A stretch of 64,000 bases of DNA from Paracoccus aurantiacus (GCF_007993065.1 NZ_VOPL01000004.1:186001-250000); one strand, 5' to 3'. Positions 9,701 through 18,458 are shown, counted from the stretch's first letter. The notes: generated from the sequence alone by a model not told the origin. Translations and numbers: made by a program.

Positions 9701-9818
9701 TCTGCTGTTCGTTCCCGCACTCTTTTCCGTGATCCACGGCGCGCAGACGCGGCTTGGCCAATGGCTGCGTCGCCGGATCGGGATCAACAGCGCATCCGGC
9801 GCGCGGGGGCATTCGTGA
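6762..9818 (+). CDS. RND efflux pump permease, system 2
   Basis: This is a 1018-residue inner-membrane RND transporter. Membrane helix 1 follows NLSTWSIRHPVPPIALFLV. The helix-4 proton-relay pair is D399-D400 (GILVDDAIVEIENI). The helix-10 lysine is K903 (GIVTKNAIMLVEFA). All twelve helices and both periplasmic loops appear present. It is divergent from the system 1 pump and closer to the generic AcrB/AcrD/AcrF superfamily than to MexB, so its substrate is unknown. The gene is coupled to the adaptor upstream and, unusually, overlaps the rRNA methyltransferase gene downstream by 4 nt (GTGA). Confidence 0.93.
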   Translation: MNLSTWSIRHPVPPIALFLVLMLAGFYSFRSLAVTQFPNIDLPLVTVSVGQPGAAPSELVTQVVQPIEDAIAAVVGVRHTTVTAQDSAVSFVVEFELETDSDRAVNDIKDAVAEIRGELPDSVTEPIIRRLDVTGVPILTYAVRDDTRSIEELSKFVDDVVARDLATVDAVGKVSRLGGADREIKVELDPDRLLAHGLTAAGVSEQLRMRNIDLGGGRGDLAGTEFSIRALGAAETLDQLAATPISISDAATVRLDQLGRIIDGASEERGFALYDGTPVVAFGIFRASGESDLLAAEGSKEKLAELQERYPSTEIYLIDDTTVYTEANFHRAMETLYEGAALSIVVVFLFLRNWRATLIAALALPLSIIPTFFIMDMLGFTLNTISLLGITLVTGILVDDAIVEIENIVRHINMGVPAYQASEEAATEIGTTVIAISFSIVAVFAPVSFMSGIAGQYFKQFGLTVAVSVLLSLLVARIVTPMLAAYFLKDAHHVDAKDGMVMRNLMKVSAWTLKHRALTLLAGFAIFAGSIYSATLLPGEFMPPTDIGRSTVTLELPPGATISETDDAARLVTRRLDKFPDVKSVFVEGGGSDVTEAKLFVNYGPKEERERSQFEIEEDIKQALSDIPDMRLSFQNENGENDLSISVLGNTEESAALAAQRLAEAMAGMPELEGVLSNANLLRPEITITPKPDLAARFGVSAVDLAATLRIATIGDVEENLAKFNSGDSQVPIMVRLNRNAREDMEILRSLRVPSSQGLIPLETVADIGYSAGAAEIGRYDRRYRVSVTANLVDGARLGPVNAQVAALQQTLELPPGTEIQASGDAEIMADIFEAFGTAMAAGVMLVFVVLVLLFHSFITPVSILLSLPLAIGGAIFALFFFNYAMSLPVLIGFLMLMGIVTKNAIMLVEFALTSMSDGAPKRVALLDAVHKRARPIIMTTIAMTAGMVPSAIGTGAGGEFRAPMATAVIGGLLLSTLLSLLFVPALFSVIHGAQTRLGQWLRRRIGINSASGARGHS

Positions 9819-10987
9819 CCCCGGCTGCGCGCGTCGCCGCGGCCATCGAAATTCTGGATCGGGTGCTGGGCGGTACCGCTGCCGAGGCAGCGCTGATCGG
9901 GTGGGCGCGCGCCAGCCGCTTCGCAGGGTCGGGCGATCGCGCTGCGGTCAGGGATCTTGTATTCGAGGCGTTGCGGCGTCGCGACAGCCTCGCGCTGCTT
10001 GGTGGCGGTCGGGACGGTCGTGCGCTGATGCTGGGTCTGCTGCGCACCGATGAGGCCAATCCGGACGAGTTCTTTACCGGGACGGGCCACGCCCCGGCTG
10101 CCCTTACCGAGAAAGAGCGCGCAAGTGGCGGCAGCGCGCAGGCCGCCGATCTTCTTCCCGATCTGCCGAACTGGCTCTGGCCGGATTGGCAGGCATCGAT
10201 CGGACAGCGTGCGCTGCCTCTGGCCCATGCGATGCGCGCAAGGGCGCCTGTCTGGCTGCGCGTGAACCCGCGACGCGCTTCCGTCAGCGCAGCACGCAAG
10301 GCGTTGGCGCAAGCCGGGATCGAAACGGTCGAAGCCGACGCATTGCCAACCGCCCTTCGCGTGACGGCGGGCGAAAGGAAGATCGCGAATTCCGAACCCT
10401 ATCGGGAAGGATGGGTAGAGTTGCAGGACCTGTCGCCGCAACTCGCCTGCGCGTCCCTGCCTCTCGCACAGGGCGCGCGTGTTCTGGATTACTGTGCAGG
10501 GGGCGGGGGCAAAGCGCTGGCATTGCTGTCTCGCGAAGATATCGAGGTTACCGCCCATGATGCGGCACCGAAGCGCATGGCAGATCTGCCCGAACGCGCG
10601 CGGCGTGCTGGCGTCGAGGTCACGCTTTCGCCGCCTGCTAAGTTGGGGGGCGACTATGATCTGGTGGTCGCGGATGTTCCCTGTTCGGGTTCGGGAACCT
10701 GGCGTCGGACGCCGGACGCCAAATGGCGATTGACCCGCGCCGGGCTGGATCAATTGCTGGCGGTCCAGAGCCAGATCCTTGACGATGCGTCCGGACTTGT
10801 TCGCGACGGGGGGCTGCTGGCCTATATGACCTGTTCGCTGCTCGATGCAGAAAATGGCGAACAGATCTCGGCTTTCACTGGCAGGCAGCCGCAATTCGTT
10901 GAAATAGAGCGCCAATCCTGGTCGCCTGAAGACGGCTCTGACGGGTTTTTCCTGGCGCTGCTTCGACGCGGGGCAGGCGGGCGTTAA
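9815..10987 (+). CDS. RsmB-family RNA (cytosine-5) methyltransferase
   Basis: This is an SAM-dependent m5C methyltransferase of the RsmB/NOP2/Fmu family, probably acting on 16S rRNA. The 390-residue product has a NusB-like N-terminal part and a Rossmann methyltransferase domain. The SAM loop is YCAGGGGKALAL. The two family cysteines are present: C290 in DVPCSGSGTW and the catalytic C340 in MTCSLLDAENG. The frame is open back to 9761, but GTG 9815 gives the family N-terminus (TPAARVAAAIEILDRVL) and overlaps the pump stop as GTGA, so it is preferred. Being the third gene of an efflux operon is odd. The exact target base is not provable from sequence. Confidence 0.86.
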   Translation: MTPAARVAAAIEILDRVLGGTAAEAALIGWARASRFAGSGDRAAVRDLVFEALRRRDSLALLGGGRDGRALMLGLLRTDEANPDEFFTGTGHAPAALTEKERASGGSAQAADLLPDLPNWLWPDWQASIGQRALPLAHAMRARAPVWLRVNPRRASVSAARKALAQAGIETVEADALPTALRVTAGERKIANSEPYREGWVELQDLSPQLACASLPLAQGARVLDYCAGGGGKALALLSREDIEVTAHDAAPKRMADLPERARRAGVEVTLSPPAKLGGDYDLVVADVPCSGSGTWRRTPDAKWRLTRAGLDQLLAVQSQILDDASGLVRDGGLLAYMTCSLLDAENGEQISAFTGRQPQFVEIERQSWSPEDGSDGFFLALLRRGAGGR

Positions 10988-11043
10988 TACTTCCTTAAAC
11001 TCTCGATGTTAGCTCGGGCAGACTGACATCGGGGGAAAGGTCC

Positions 11044-13110
11044 ATGCTGAGGCTTTTGCATCGGATACCGCGTCATGCCGTGCTCTGGGTTCCCTTGCTG
11101 GCCCTGCCACTGGTGATCGGTGAAATATGGCTGCATCTGCAGGGCGCGCGGCGAAATCCGGGGCTTGAAGTCTCGCTCTTGGCAATGACGGCGATACTCA
11201 GCTGGTATCTGCTTTCGGGCGGTATTGCGCTGTCCCGCGCCCGCGACGGAATACTGCAACGACGCCAGTTATCGAAATTGCGACCCATGCTGGAGGTTGC
11301 GGGCCAGCCGGGGTGGGCGGTCGCTGGCGGCGGCATGGTTCTTGCCCAATCGCCCGAGGCGCTTGATCGCTGGGGTGACTGGAAGGGGCGTCCGCTGTCG
11401 CAGCTTCTTGCAGGGCAGTTCGCCGATGCGGAGCGCGAAACTACTCGCCTGATCGCACGCGCATTGCGGCATGGTCGCGCCGAACGCGATCTTCCGGACG
11501 GCGTCAAGCTGCTGTTCGAACGCTCCGGCACCGATCTTCTTCGGATTTCAATGTCATCTCTGGTTGAAAGCGCCAGCCCTTCGACCGCCGATCCGATGGA
11601 TTACGAGCGTCTGCCGATCGCGATCCTGCGCCTAGCGCCTGACGGGACGATACTGAACGTGAACAGCGCCGCCACGCCCTTCTGTGGCCATGATGCGGTC
11701 GGAGCGCATGTGTCACGGGTTCTGGACGGGCTAGGGCGGCCCTTTGACGCATGGCTGCACGAAACGCTCGCGTCGCCCGGCACCTCGATCCCCGAGGTGC
11801 TGCGCGCGCCACATGCTGGGCAGGACCGCTTTATTCAGGTCTCCATGCATGCTGAGGATCACGGGTCGGCCCTTATTGCCGTGCTGTCCGACGCGCGCGC
11901 CCTCAAGACGCTTGAAGCGCAGTTCGTCCAAAGCCAGAAGATGCAGGCGATCGGGCAGCTTGCCGGCGGGATTGCGCATGATTTCAACAACCTGCTGACA
12001 GCCATCAGTGGTCATTGCGATCTGCTGATGCTGCGCCATGACAAGGGCGATCCAGACTTCTCCGATCTTGACCAGATCAGCCAGAACGCCAACCGCGCAG
12101 CCAATCTCGTCAGCCACTTGCTCGCCTTCTCGCGCAAGCAGACGCTGAAGCCGCAGCGCGTCGATCTGCGAAACACCATCGCCGATCTTTCGCATCTGCT
12201 GAACCGGCTAGTGGGCGAGAAGATCACGCTGGAACAACGGCACGATCCACGGCTTTATCCTGTTCGCGTCGACCGTGGCAAGTTCGAGCAGGTTGTGATG
12301 AACCTCGTCGTGAATGCGCGGGATGCAATGCCTCAGGGCGGCCGGATCGACATTGCCACGCAGAATATCGACCTGTCGCAGCCTCAGCTGCATGGTCGGT
12401 TTGCGGTCCCGCCCGGTCGGTATGTGCGCATAGACGTAACCGATCAGGGCTGCGGCATGACCGCGGATGTTCTTGGCAAGATATTCGAGCCTTTCTTTAC
12501 CACGAAGCGCGTCGGTGAGGGCACGGGTCTTGGCCTCTCGACCGCTTACGGGATTGTGAAGCAGACCGGCGGCTATATCATGTGCGAGAGCGCGCCGGGG
12601 CAAGGAACGACTTTCACGATCTATCTGCCCGCATATTTCGGTGCCGACGATACCCCGCCCGAGGAGATCGCCGATCCGGTGCGCAGCGTCAGCATGACAG
12701 CGCCGCCTGACCGTCGCGTGCTGCTGGTCGAGGATGAGGCGCCCGTGCGCGCCTTTGCCAGCCGCGCGTTGAAGCTGCGCGGTTATCAGGTGATAGAGGC
12801 GGAATCAGGCGAGGAAGCACTGGAATTGCTGACCGACGACAAGCTGACCGTCGATCTGTTCGTCTCTGACGTTGTCATGCCGGGGATGGACGGGCTGAGC
12901 TGGGTTAGGCGCGCGCTGCGCGACCGTCCCGGAACGCGTGTCATCTTCATGTCGGGCTATACCGAAGATGTGTTCGAGGACGGGCGCAGCTCGATCGAAG
13001 GGGCGTCGTTTCTGCAGAAGCCTTTCTCGCTCAGCGATCTCGTCGCTGCGGTCGGCGAGAAGTTCGATCACGCCGCCGAACTGCCCGCCCTTCAGACGAG
13101 CGAGGCGTAA
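11044..13110 (+). CDS. cckA: Cell-cycle hybrid histidine kinase CckA
   Basis: CckA is a membrane hybrid kinase/phosphatase that feeds phosphate through ChpT to CtrA in alphaproteobacteria. The 688 residues show two N-terminal membrane helices (about 12-31 and 40-62). A PAS-like domain lies near 180-285. The HisKA box has the phospho-acceptor H312 ([13 protein letters not shown]). A HATPase domain follows (N box [10 protein letters not shown] boxes DQGCGM and GEGTGLGLS). A C-terminal receiver carries the acceptor D609 ([11 protein letters not shown]). The RBS GGGGAAAGG lies before the ATG. The domain order and HisKA sequence match CckA; it is shorter than some family members because it has only one clear PAS. 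Its 3-prime end overlaps the convergent sulfotransferase gene by 19 bp. Confidence 0.9.
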   Translation: MLRLLHRIPRHAVLWVPLLALPLVIGEIWLHLQGARRNPGLEVSLLAMTAILSWYLLSGGIALSRARDGILQRRQLSKLRPMLEVAGQPGWAVAGGGMVLAQSPEALDRWGDWKGRPLSQLLAGQFADAERETTRLIARALRHGRAERDLPDGVKLLFERSGTDLLRISMSSLVESASPSTADPMDYERLPIAILRLAPDGTILNVNSAATPFCGHDAVGAHVSRVLDGLGRPFDAWLHETLASPGTSIPEVLRAPHAGQDRFIQVSMHAEDHGSALIAVLSDARALKTLEAQFVQSQKMQAIGQLAGGIAHDFNNLLTAISGHCDLLMLRHDKGDPDFSDLDQISQNANRAANLVSHLLAFSRKQTLKPQRVDLRNTIADLSHLLNRLVGEKITLEQRHDPRLYPVRVDRGKFEQVVMNLVVNARDAMPQGGRIDIATQNIDLSQPQLHGRFAVPPGRYVRIDVTDQGCGMTADVLGKIFEPFFTTKRVGEGTGLGLSTAYGIVKQTGGYIMCESAPGQGTTFTIYLPAYFGADDTPPEEIADPVRSVSMTAPPDRRVLLVEDEAPVRAFASRALKLRGYQVIEAESGEEALELLTDDKLTVDLFVSDVVMPGMDGLSWVRRALRDRPGTRVIFMSGYTEDVFEDGRSSIEGASFLQKPFSLSDLVAAVGEKFDHAAELPALQTSEA

Positions 13111-13670
13111 AGCGCGAAATCCGCGGCAAGCGCCTGACGCAACGACGCCTCGGTTCCGGGTGAGAGTGACACATCTGCGGCGGGCGGCACGTTGATGCGC
13201 GGCAGGCTGATTTCACAGTCCAGCCATTCGTCGAGAAAGTTTGTGAAGGCCGGCATATCCTCGTACCGGAATATCCGGTCGACCGGGATGTCACCCCCTG
13301 TCAGAAAGGCGGCCTGCGTCCCGATACCCTGCGTAAGCGTCTTGCTATCGCCGAGATACGCCTGCACGAAATCCTCGAAACGCTCGGCGTCCGCATCCTG
13401 ATCCTGCGCATCGCGCAAATGGAAGCGATACCAGCTTCTGACCCAGTCGAGCGGCTCTCTCATCAGCGCGACGGTCGTGAAATGATCGGACGTCATCTCG
13501 GTCAGCCAGGGGTGAATATGGCGGTGAAAACCGGCCGCATCCGCATGCTTCATCTCCGGCGGGCGCTGAACGGCCAAGCTTGCAAGCGGTTCAAGCGCAA
13601 CTTCAACCGCGGTCGATCCGGCCTTCGGCGTTGCCAGGAAGACCAGCCTCTGGTCCCAGAAAATCAGCAT
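13092..13670 (-). CDS. Sulfotransferase family protein
   Basis: This is a small (192 residues) PAPS-dependent sulfotransferase-like protein. The 5-prime phosphosulfate loop is seen as ATPKAGSTAVEVAL (residues 13-26). The 3-prime phosphate motif is seen as LMREPLDWVRSWYRF (around residue 70). The start ATG 13670 has GAGGAAAG 4 nt upstream. It lies alone on the minus strand between cckA and recA, so the context gives no acceptor. The 3-prime 19 bp overlap the end of cckA. Confidence 0.78.
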   Translation of the reverse strand: MLIFWDQRLVFLATPKAGSTAVEVALEPLASLAVQRPPEMKHADAAGFHRHIHPWLTEMTSDHFTTVALMREPLDWVRSWYRFHLRDAQDQDADAERFEDFVQAYLGDSKTLTQGIGTQAAFLTGGDIPVDRIFRYEDMPAFTNFLDEWLDCEISLPRINVPPAADVSLSPGTEASLRQALAADFALYASLV

Positions 13671-13797
13671 GATCTTTCCTCGTGTTTTGTTGGCTATCCG
13701 ATAGGACGCGGCCGCTGTGGTGTAAACCTTCGGTTAAGATTTTGCCGATAGAGTTCTGAAGGTGGAGTCTTGCCAGAACGCGGCGATTCACTTATTA

Positions 13798-13812
13798 GAA
13801 CATTAACGGAAC
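13798..13812. promoter_or_regulatory. LexA (SOS) box of recA
   Basis: GAAC-ATTAACG-GAAC is an exact match to the alphaproteobacterial SOS box GAAC-N7-GAAC. It lies 15 bp upstream of the recA -35 element, where LexA would repress recA until DNA damage. Confidence 0.88.
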
Positions 13813-13827
13813 ATTTCGCGACATTGG

Positions 13828-13856
13828 TTGAGATGCCGGCACTGTTCCGAATATAA
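13828..13856 (+). promoter_or_regulatory. recA promoter
   Basis: TTGAGA (13828-13833) and ATATAA (13851-13856) are separated by 17 bp. The -10 box is 20 bp before the recA ATG, giving a very short leader with the RBS AAGGAG at about 13860. Confidence 0.6.
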
Positions 13857-13876
13857 GGGCAAGGAGTTTTGGCAGG

Positions 13877-14941
13877 ATGAGCGATACGAACATGGACAAG
13901 AGATCGGCCGACAAGCAGAAGGCTCTGGACAGCGCGCTTGCGCAGATTGAGCGGCAGTTCGGCAAGGGCTCCATCATGAAGCTTGGGGCCGACAACCCTG
14001 TGGCCGAGATCGAGGCGACGTCGACCGGGTCGCTCGGTCTTGATATCGCGCTCGGTATTGGCGGTCTGCCGAAGGGCCGCATCATTGAAATCTATGGGCC
14101 GGAAAGTTCTGGCAAGACAACGTTGACGCTGCACTGCATCGCCGAAGAGCAGAAGAAGGGCGGCGTTTGCGCCTTCGTGGATGCCGAACATGCGCTCGAT
14201 CCGCAATATGCGCGAAAGCTGGGCGTTAACCTTGATGAGCTTCTGATCTCGCAGCCGGATACCGGCGAACAGGCGCTGGAAATCGTTGATACGCTGGTGC
14301 GATCGGGTGCGGTCAGTATGGTCGTCGTCGATTCGGTGGCCGCGCTGACCCCTAAGTCAGAAATTGAAGGCGATATGGGCGATGCTCAGGTCGGCGCGCA
14401 GGCGCGTCTCATGAGCCAGGCGATGCGCAAGCTGACCGCGTCGATCGGGCGGTCGAACTGCATGGTCGTGTTCATTAACCAGATCCGCATGAAGATCGGC
14501 GTAATGTTCGGCAACCCGGAAACGACCTCGGGCGGCAATGCGCTGAAATTCTATGCCTCTGTTCGTCTCGATATCCGTCGCACCGGTTCGATCAAGGATC
14601 GTGACGAAGTGGTGGGCAATTCGACCCGCGTAAAAGTGGTGAAAAACAAGGTCGCGCCGCCGTTCCGCCAGGTCGAATTCGACATCATGTATGGCGAGGG
14701 TATCTCGAAAATGGGGGAACTGATCGACCTTGGCGTCAAGGCAGGCGTCGTCGACAAATCGGGTGCTTGGTATTCCTATGGCGACGAACGGATCGGCCAA
14801 GGGCGAGAGAATGCGAAGCAATTTCTGCGTGACAATCAGGCACTTGCGATAGAGATCGAGGACAAGATCCGTGCAAGCCACGGGCTCGATTTTGCGGTGC
14901 CCGGCGGTGCAGGCGAAGAGGATGTGCTGTCCGAAGACTGA
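13877..14941 (+). CDS. recA: Recombinase RecA
   Basis: RecA is the ATP-dependent strand-exchange protein and co-protease for LexA cleavage. It has 354 residues, normal for the family. The Walker A is GPESSGKTT (about residues 74-82) and the Walker B is VVVDSVAAL. The conserved MAW-type segment is seen as [19 protein letters not shown]. The DNA-binding loop 2 region [16 protein letters not shown] is present, and the C-terminus is acidic. ATG 13877 is preceded by AAGGAG. Expression is under the LexA box at 13798-13812. The gene is monocistronic and closed by a strong terminator. Confidence 0.99.
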   Translation: MSDTNMDKRSADKQKALDSALAQIERQFGKGSIMKLGADNPVAEIEATSTGSLGLDIALGIGGLPKGRIIEIYGPESSGKTTLTLHCIAEEQKKGGVCAFVDAEHALDPQYARKLGVNLDELLISQPDTGEQALEIVDTLVRSGAVSMVVVDSVAALTPKSEIEGDMGDAQVGAQARLMSQAMRKLTASIGRSNCMVVFINQIRMKIGVMFGNPETTSGGNALKFYASVRLDIRRTGSIKDRDEVVGNSTRVKVVKNKVAPPFRQVEFDIMYGEGISKMGELIDLGVKAGVVDKSGAWYSYGDERIGQGRENAKQFLRDNQALAIEIEDKIRASHGLDFAVPGGAGEEDVLSED

Positions 14942-14961
14942 TGGTCAGCCCTCTGGTATCA

Positions 14962-14991
14962 AAAGGCCCGCGCAGAATGCGCGGGCCTTTT
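14962..14991 (+). terminator. Rho-independent terminator of recA
   Basis: A perfect 12-bp stem (AAAGGCCCGCGC and GCGCGGGCCTTT) with a 5-nt AGAAT loop, followed by TC and a T, lies 20 bp after the recA stop. Confidence 0.9.
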
Positions 14992-15053
14992 CTTGACTGA
15001 ACTACCCCGTCCTCAAAGCGAGCGATCCCTCGTGCTGACGCAGACGCTTAGGC

Positions 15054-15392
15054 TCAGTCGCCGTCTTCATCGACCTCGTCATCATCGCCGAAGCGGGCAT
15101 CGTCGTCATATTCGTCTTCGCCCTCACCGACATATTTTGCGGAATTGCGGATCGAGCGGTCGTCATGCGCTTCGTCCATCACGACATCCGACGGGATTTC
15201 GCCGATCAGCCATTCGCGGATTTCTGCGCGGGCCTCTTCGACCTCAAGCTCCTCGGTTTCCGCGACAAGACGTACGAAGCGACGCTGATCGCCGTCAACC
15301 TCGTCCAGATCGGCTTCGTCAATACCGGGCCAGCGGTCGACGATCGCCTCGTAAAATGCTGGCCAATTCTCGGCGACATGATGCCACTTCAT
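15054..15392 (-). CDS. CsbD-like stress protein with acidic tail
   Basis: This is a small protein of 112 residues. Its N-terminal half (MKWHHVAENWPAFYEAIVDR, then WPGIDEADLDEVDGDQRRF) resembles the CsbD family of general-stress proteins, which share the W...W...DL..I.G pattern. The C-terminal 35 residues are almost entirely Asp, Glu and Gly and are probably disordered. ATG 15392 has AAGGA at correct spacing; the TTG two codons earlier does not. The gene sits downstream of the yejA-like gene on the same strand with an 85-bp gap. The assignment to CsbD is by pattern only; the molecular function of that family is unknown. Confidence 0.6.
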   Translation of the reverse strand: MKWHHVAENWPAFYEAIVDRWPGIDEADLDEVDGDQRRFVRLVAETEELEVEEARAEIREWLIGEIPSDVVMDEAHDDRSIRNSAKYVGEGEDEYDDDARFGDDDEVDEDGD

Positions 15393-15477
15393 CAGCAAAT
15401 TCCTTCATCCTTTGCGCGGATGCGCCTTTCCTTTGTTCGATCATGCGCCCCAACGGCGTCGCGAGGCCAGCGGTTCC

Positions 15478-17352
15478 TCAGGAACCGCCACCTTCTCGCC
15501 ACCAGGTTTCGGGAAGGAACCCCGGATAGTCGCCGTAGATCGGGATGTGCTCAGGAAATTTCAGCGTCGCATCATGTGCGAGATGGCCGACCGGCGAGAA
15601 ACCTGCTGGGATGACGTAGCGCCCGGCCGTCAGAACGCGGTCAAGTGCGTGAACAGCGGCCAGGAAATCTTCCTCGGACTCGGCGTTGACGATGGCGTTT
15701 ATCATGGCCTCGGCGGCGGGCGAATTCATGCCCATGAAGTTTCGCGTCCCCGGTTCCGTCACGCCGCTGGAGCCCCAATACAGCATCTGTTCGTTCCCTG
15801 GCGACAGCGACAAGGCGCGCAGATACCAAGTCATATCGAACTGATAATTCGTCGTTCTTTCAGTATATTGCGCGCTGTCGAGGAGGCTGATTTTCGCCGA
15901 CATGCCCAGATTGCGCAGGGCCTGCGCATAGATATCTGCGATCTGGCGCATCTCTGCAGCGGTGGTCGTGACGTCACCTGACAGGTTCAGCAATATCTCG
16001 AATTCGAAGGCGCGCCCTTCTGCATTTCGGAGCGTTCCGTCCGTGATTGTCCACCCTGCCTCTTCCAGCAGTTTGAGAGCGGAGCGCAGCGCCTTGCGGT
16101 CTAGCGCACGTTCAGAGCCTTCGGGAAGCGCATAGCCTTCGATCGTGCCGGGCGGGAGTTCGCCGGCGAAAGGTTCCAGAAGTTCCAGTTCCTTCCCCGT
16201 CGCCTGGGTGCCGGGCGTCATCCCAAGATCAGAGTTAGAGAAATACGACGTGATCCGCTGATCTGCGCCGCCCGAAACCGTGTTGTTGATAAACTGCCAG
16301 TTGAACGCTTCGATCATCGCCTGTCGCACGCGCCAATCCGCAAAGAGCGGATTGCGCGTATTCATCACGAGGCCCGAGATTCCGGACGGGCGCTGATGCG
16401 GGATGTCGGATTTGACAACCTCGCCCGACGACATGCGGGGGAAGCTGAACTCGGTGTTCCACTTGCTGGAACTCAACTCTCTCCAGACGTCCAACTCGCC
16501 CGCCTTGAACGCCTCGAACATGGCGTTTGCGTCGCCGTAATAGTCGTAAATAACGCGGTCGAAATTATGAAGTCCCTGATTGATCGGCAGATCCTTGCCC
16601 CACCAGTCGGGGTTCTTGCGAAGCGTCAGCGAGCGGCCCGGATCGACGTTATCGACAATATAGGGGCCGGAACCGATCGGAGCCTCCAGCCCCGAGGCAT
16701 CGAAATCCTTGCCCTCCCACTGTGCTTTCTTCAGGATCGGGCGCATCCCCATAAGCAGCGCCAATTCGCGGTCCGGCGTGTTGAAGGTGAAGCGGATCTT
16801 GTTCGGTCCGGTCTGTTCCATATTTTCGACCTTCGACCATGCGCCGCGATAGCGCGGGTGGCCCTTGGTACCGAGCGTTTCATAGGACCACATGACGTCC
16901 TCGACCGTCACCGGAGAGCCGTCGGAAAATTTCGCCTCGGGTCTCAGCGTAAATTCAATCCAGCTTCGCGCTTCATCTGTCTCGACCGATTCGGCGAGCA
17001 GACCGTAAAGTGTGAAGGGTTCATCCAGGCTGCGAAACATCAGCGTTTCCGCAATGACTCCGGGCATCGTGTAAACAGGCCAGGCGGGATTTCCCTTCAA
17101 AACCCAAGGATTGAGCGAATCGAAGCTGCCCGATTCGCCCAACCGAATCGAGCCGCCTTTCGCCGCTTCAGGGTCGGCATATGGCAGGTGAGAAAAATCG
17201 CTCGGCAACGCAGGTTCGCCATACATCGCAATGCCATAGGTCGGCTCGGCAAGGCTTGCCAGCGGCATCGCGGCAACAGTTGCGGCGGCCATAAGAACGC
17301 CCAGAAATGACCTTCTGATCGCGGAATCGTTAGAGTTTTTGAAGATTCGCAT
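15478..17352 (-). CDS. YejA-like extracellular solute-binding protein (family 5)
   Basis: This is a periplasmic peptide-binding component of an ABC importer. The 624 residues begin with a basic n-region and hydrophobic core and are cleaved near ASLAEP (about residue 36). The mature start TYGIAMYGEPALPSDFSH is characteristic of the YejA branch, which imports oligopeptides including microcin C-type compounds in other bacteria. The SBP_bac_5 signature FTLRPEAKFSDGSPVTVEDV is clear. GAGGGG lies upstream of ATG 17352. No permease or ATPase genes (yejBEF) are adjacent, so this is an orphan binding protein or its partners are elsewhere. The peptide substrate is inferred from the family. Confidence 0.85.
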   Translation of the reverse strand: MRIFKNSNDSAIRRSFLGVLMAAATVAAMPLASLAEPTYGIAMYGEPALPSDFSHLPYADPEAAKGGSIRLGESGSFDSLNPWVLKGNPAWPVYTMPGVIAETLMFRSLDEPFTLYGLLAESVETDEARSWIEFTLRPEAKFSDGSPVTVEDVMWSYETLGTKGHPRYRGAWSKVENMEQTGPNKIRFTFNTPDRELALLMGMRPILKKAQWEGKDFDASGLEAPIGSGPYIVDNVDPGRSLTLRKNPDWWGKDLPINQGLHNFDRVIYDYYGDANAMFEAFKAGELDVWRELSSSKWNTEFSFPRMSSGEVVKSDIPHQRPSGISGLVMNTRNPLFADWRVRQAMIEAFNWQFINNTVSGGADQRITSYFSNSDLGMTPGTQATGKELELLEPFAGELPPGTIEGYALPEGSERALDRKALRSALKLLEEAGWTITDGTLRNAEGRAFEFEILLNLSGDVTTTAAEMRQIADIYAQALRNLGMSAKISLLDSAQYTERTTNYQFDMTWYLRALSLSPGNEQMLYWGSSGVTEPGTRNFMGMNSPAAEAMINAIVNAESEEDFLAAVHALDRVLTAGRYVIPAGFSPVGHLAHDATLKFPEHIPIYGDYPGFLPETWWREGGGS

Positions 17353-17436
17353 CTCGACGATGGCCCCTCTGCGGCAAATGTCATTGTTTTCAATGCAGAG
17401 ACTATCCGAGCCAGTTTACCGATACAAACAACAGCC

Positions 17437-17465
17437 TTGGACTCACGCGCGGTTTCGCCTATACA
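17437..17465 (+). promoter_or_regulatory. Strong sigma-70 promoter for a candidate small RNA
   Basis: TTGGAC (17437-17442) and TATACA (17460-17465) are separated by exactly 17 bp. No open reading frame follows before the terminator at 17518-17546. Confidence 0.68.
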
Positions 17466-17471
17466 TGACTC

Positions 17472-17546
17472 ACTGCTCGATAGGTTTCTTGCCTGTATGA
17501 AACCTGCCTCATGACTGGCGCCCGCTTCGTGCGGGCGCTTTTTTTT
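17472..17546 (+). ncRNA. Candidate orphan small RNA (about 75 nt)
   Basis: A consensus promoter (17437-17465) is followed about 50 bp later by a strong intrinsic terminator, with no reading frame between. The transcript would hold a first hairpin, AGGTTTC (17482-17488) paired with GAAACCT (17499-17505) around a 10-nt loop TTGCCTGTAT. A single-stranded GCCTCATGACT linker precedes the terminator hairpin with eight T residues. Such a T8 tail is typical of stable, Hfq-binding small RNAs. It lies between the divergent yejA-like gene and bdhA. The start is inferred from the promoter (about 6-7 nt after the -10 box). I do not recognise a known family. Confidence 0.6.
17518..17546 (+). terminator. 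Rho-independent terminator of the candidate small RNA
   Basis: A perfect 8-bp stem GCGCCCGC/GCGGGCGC with a TTCGT loop is followed by eight consecutive T residues (17539-17546). It points in the plus direction, so it cannot serve the divergent yejA-like gene. Confidence 0.9.
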
Positions 17547-17643
17547 GTGCGCGAGCGCACGGTTGATGGCACCGCGGCCTTCACTTGAGGTCCGCTTGGG
17601 GCAGGCGTAGAAATCCCGCAGCATCAACTGGCGGAGCAAGACC

Positions 17644-18426
17644 ATGTTCGAGAATATCCTGAAGGGTAAGACGGCGATCGTTACCGGGTCCAATTCCGGT
17701 ATCGGATTGGGTATCGCGCGTTCATTCGCTGAAGCAGGTGCATCCGTCGTCATCAACAGCTTCACCGATGACGCCGCGGATCACGAACTGGCCACGGAAA
17801 TCGCGAAGGAATTCGGAACCGAGGTGCGATACATTCAGGCGGACATGTCAAAGGCAGATCAGTGCCGCGCCCTGATCGAAAAGGCCGGCGCTTGCGATAT
17901 CCTGGTGAACAATGCCGGCATCCAGCATGTGGCCGCAATTCCCGACTTCCCGGTCGAAAAATGGGACGCGATCATTGCGATCAACCTCTCATCGGCATTT
18001 CACTGCACGGCCGCTGCGCTGCCGGAGATGCAGAAAAAGGGCTGGGGCCGCGTCATCAACATCGCATCGGCGCATGGATTGACGGCGAGCCCGTTCAAAT
18101 CCGCCTATGTCGCCGCCAAACACGGCGTCGTCGGGCTGACCAAGGTGACCGCGCTTGAGGAGGCCGGAAAGGGCATTACCTGCAACGCCATCTGCCCCGG
18201 CTATGTCCTGACCCCCATCGTCGAAAAGCAGATCCCTGATCAGATGAAAACCCATCACATGGACCGCGAAGAGGTCATCAAGAACGTGATGCTCGCCCGT
18301 CAACCATCCGGTGAATTTGCTACGGTCGAGCAGATGGGCGGGACGGCAGTATTTCTGTGCAGCCCGGCGGCGGATCAGATTACCGGCACGACGATCAGTG
18401 TGGACGGTGGGTGGACCGCGCTTTGA
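17644..18426 (+). CDS. bdhA: 3-hydroxybutyrate dehydrogenase
   Basis: This enzyme interconverts (R)-3-hydroxybutyrate and acetoacetate with NAD, feeding on polyhydroxybutyrate breakdown. The 260 residues are those of a classical short-chain dehydrogenase. The cofactor loop is TGSNSGIGLGIA, followed by NNAGIQHVA. The catalytic residues are S142, Y155 and K159 (YVAAK). The substrate-loop signature CPGYVLTPIVEKQI with a downstream QPSGEF is typical of bacterial BdhA. GGAGCAAGACC precedes ATG 17644. The gene is followed by an 11-bp direct repeat and a hairpin. Other SDR activities are possible, but the whole-length pattern fits BdhA well. Confidence 0.92.
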   Translation: MFENILKGKTAIVTGSNSGIGLGIARSFAEAGASVVINSFTDDAADHELATEIAKEFGTEVRYIQADMSKADQCRALIEKAGACDILVNNAGIQHVAAIPDFPVEKWDAIIAINLSSAFHCTAAALPEMQKKGWGRVINIASAHGLTASPFKSAYVAAKHGVVGLTKVTALEEAGKGITCNAICPGYVLTPIVEKQIPDQMKTHHMDREEVIKNVMLARQPSGEFATVEQMGGTAVFLCSPAADQITGTTISVDGGWTAL

Positions 18427-18458
18427 TTTCTGAATGACCTTTTCTGAATGAAATCGTG

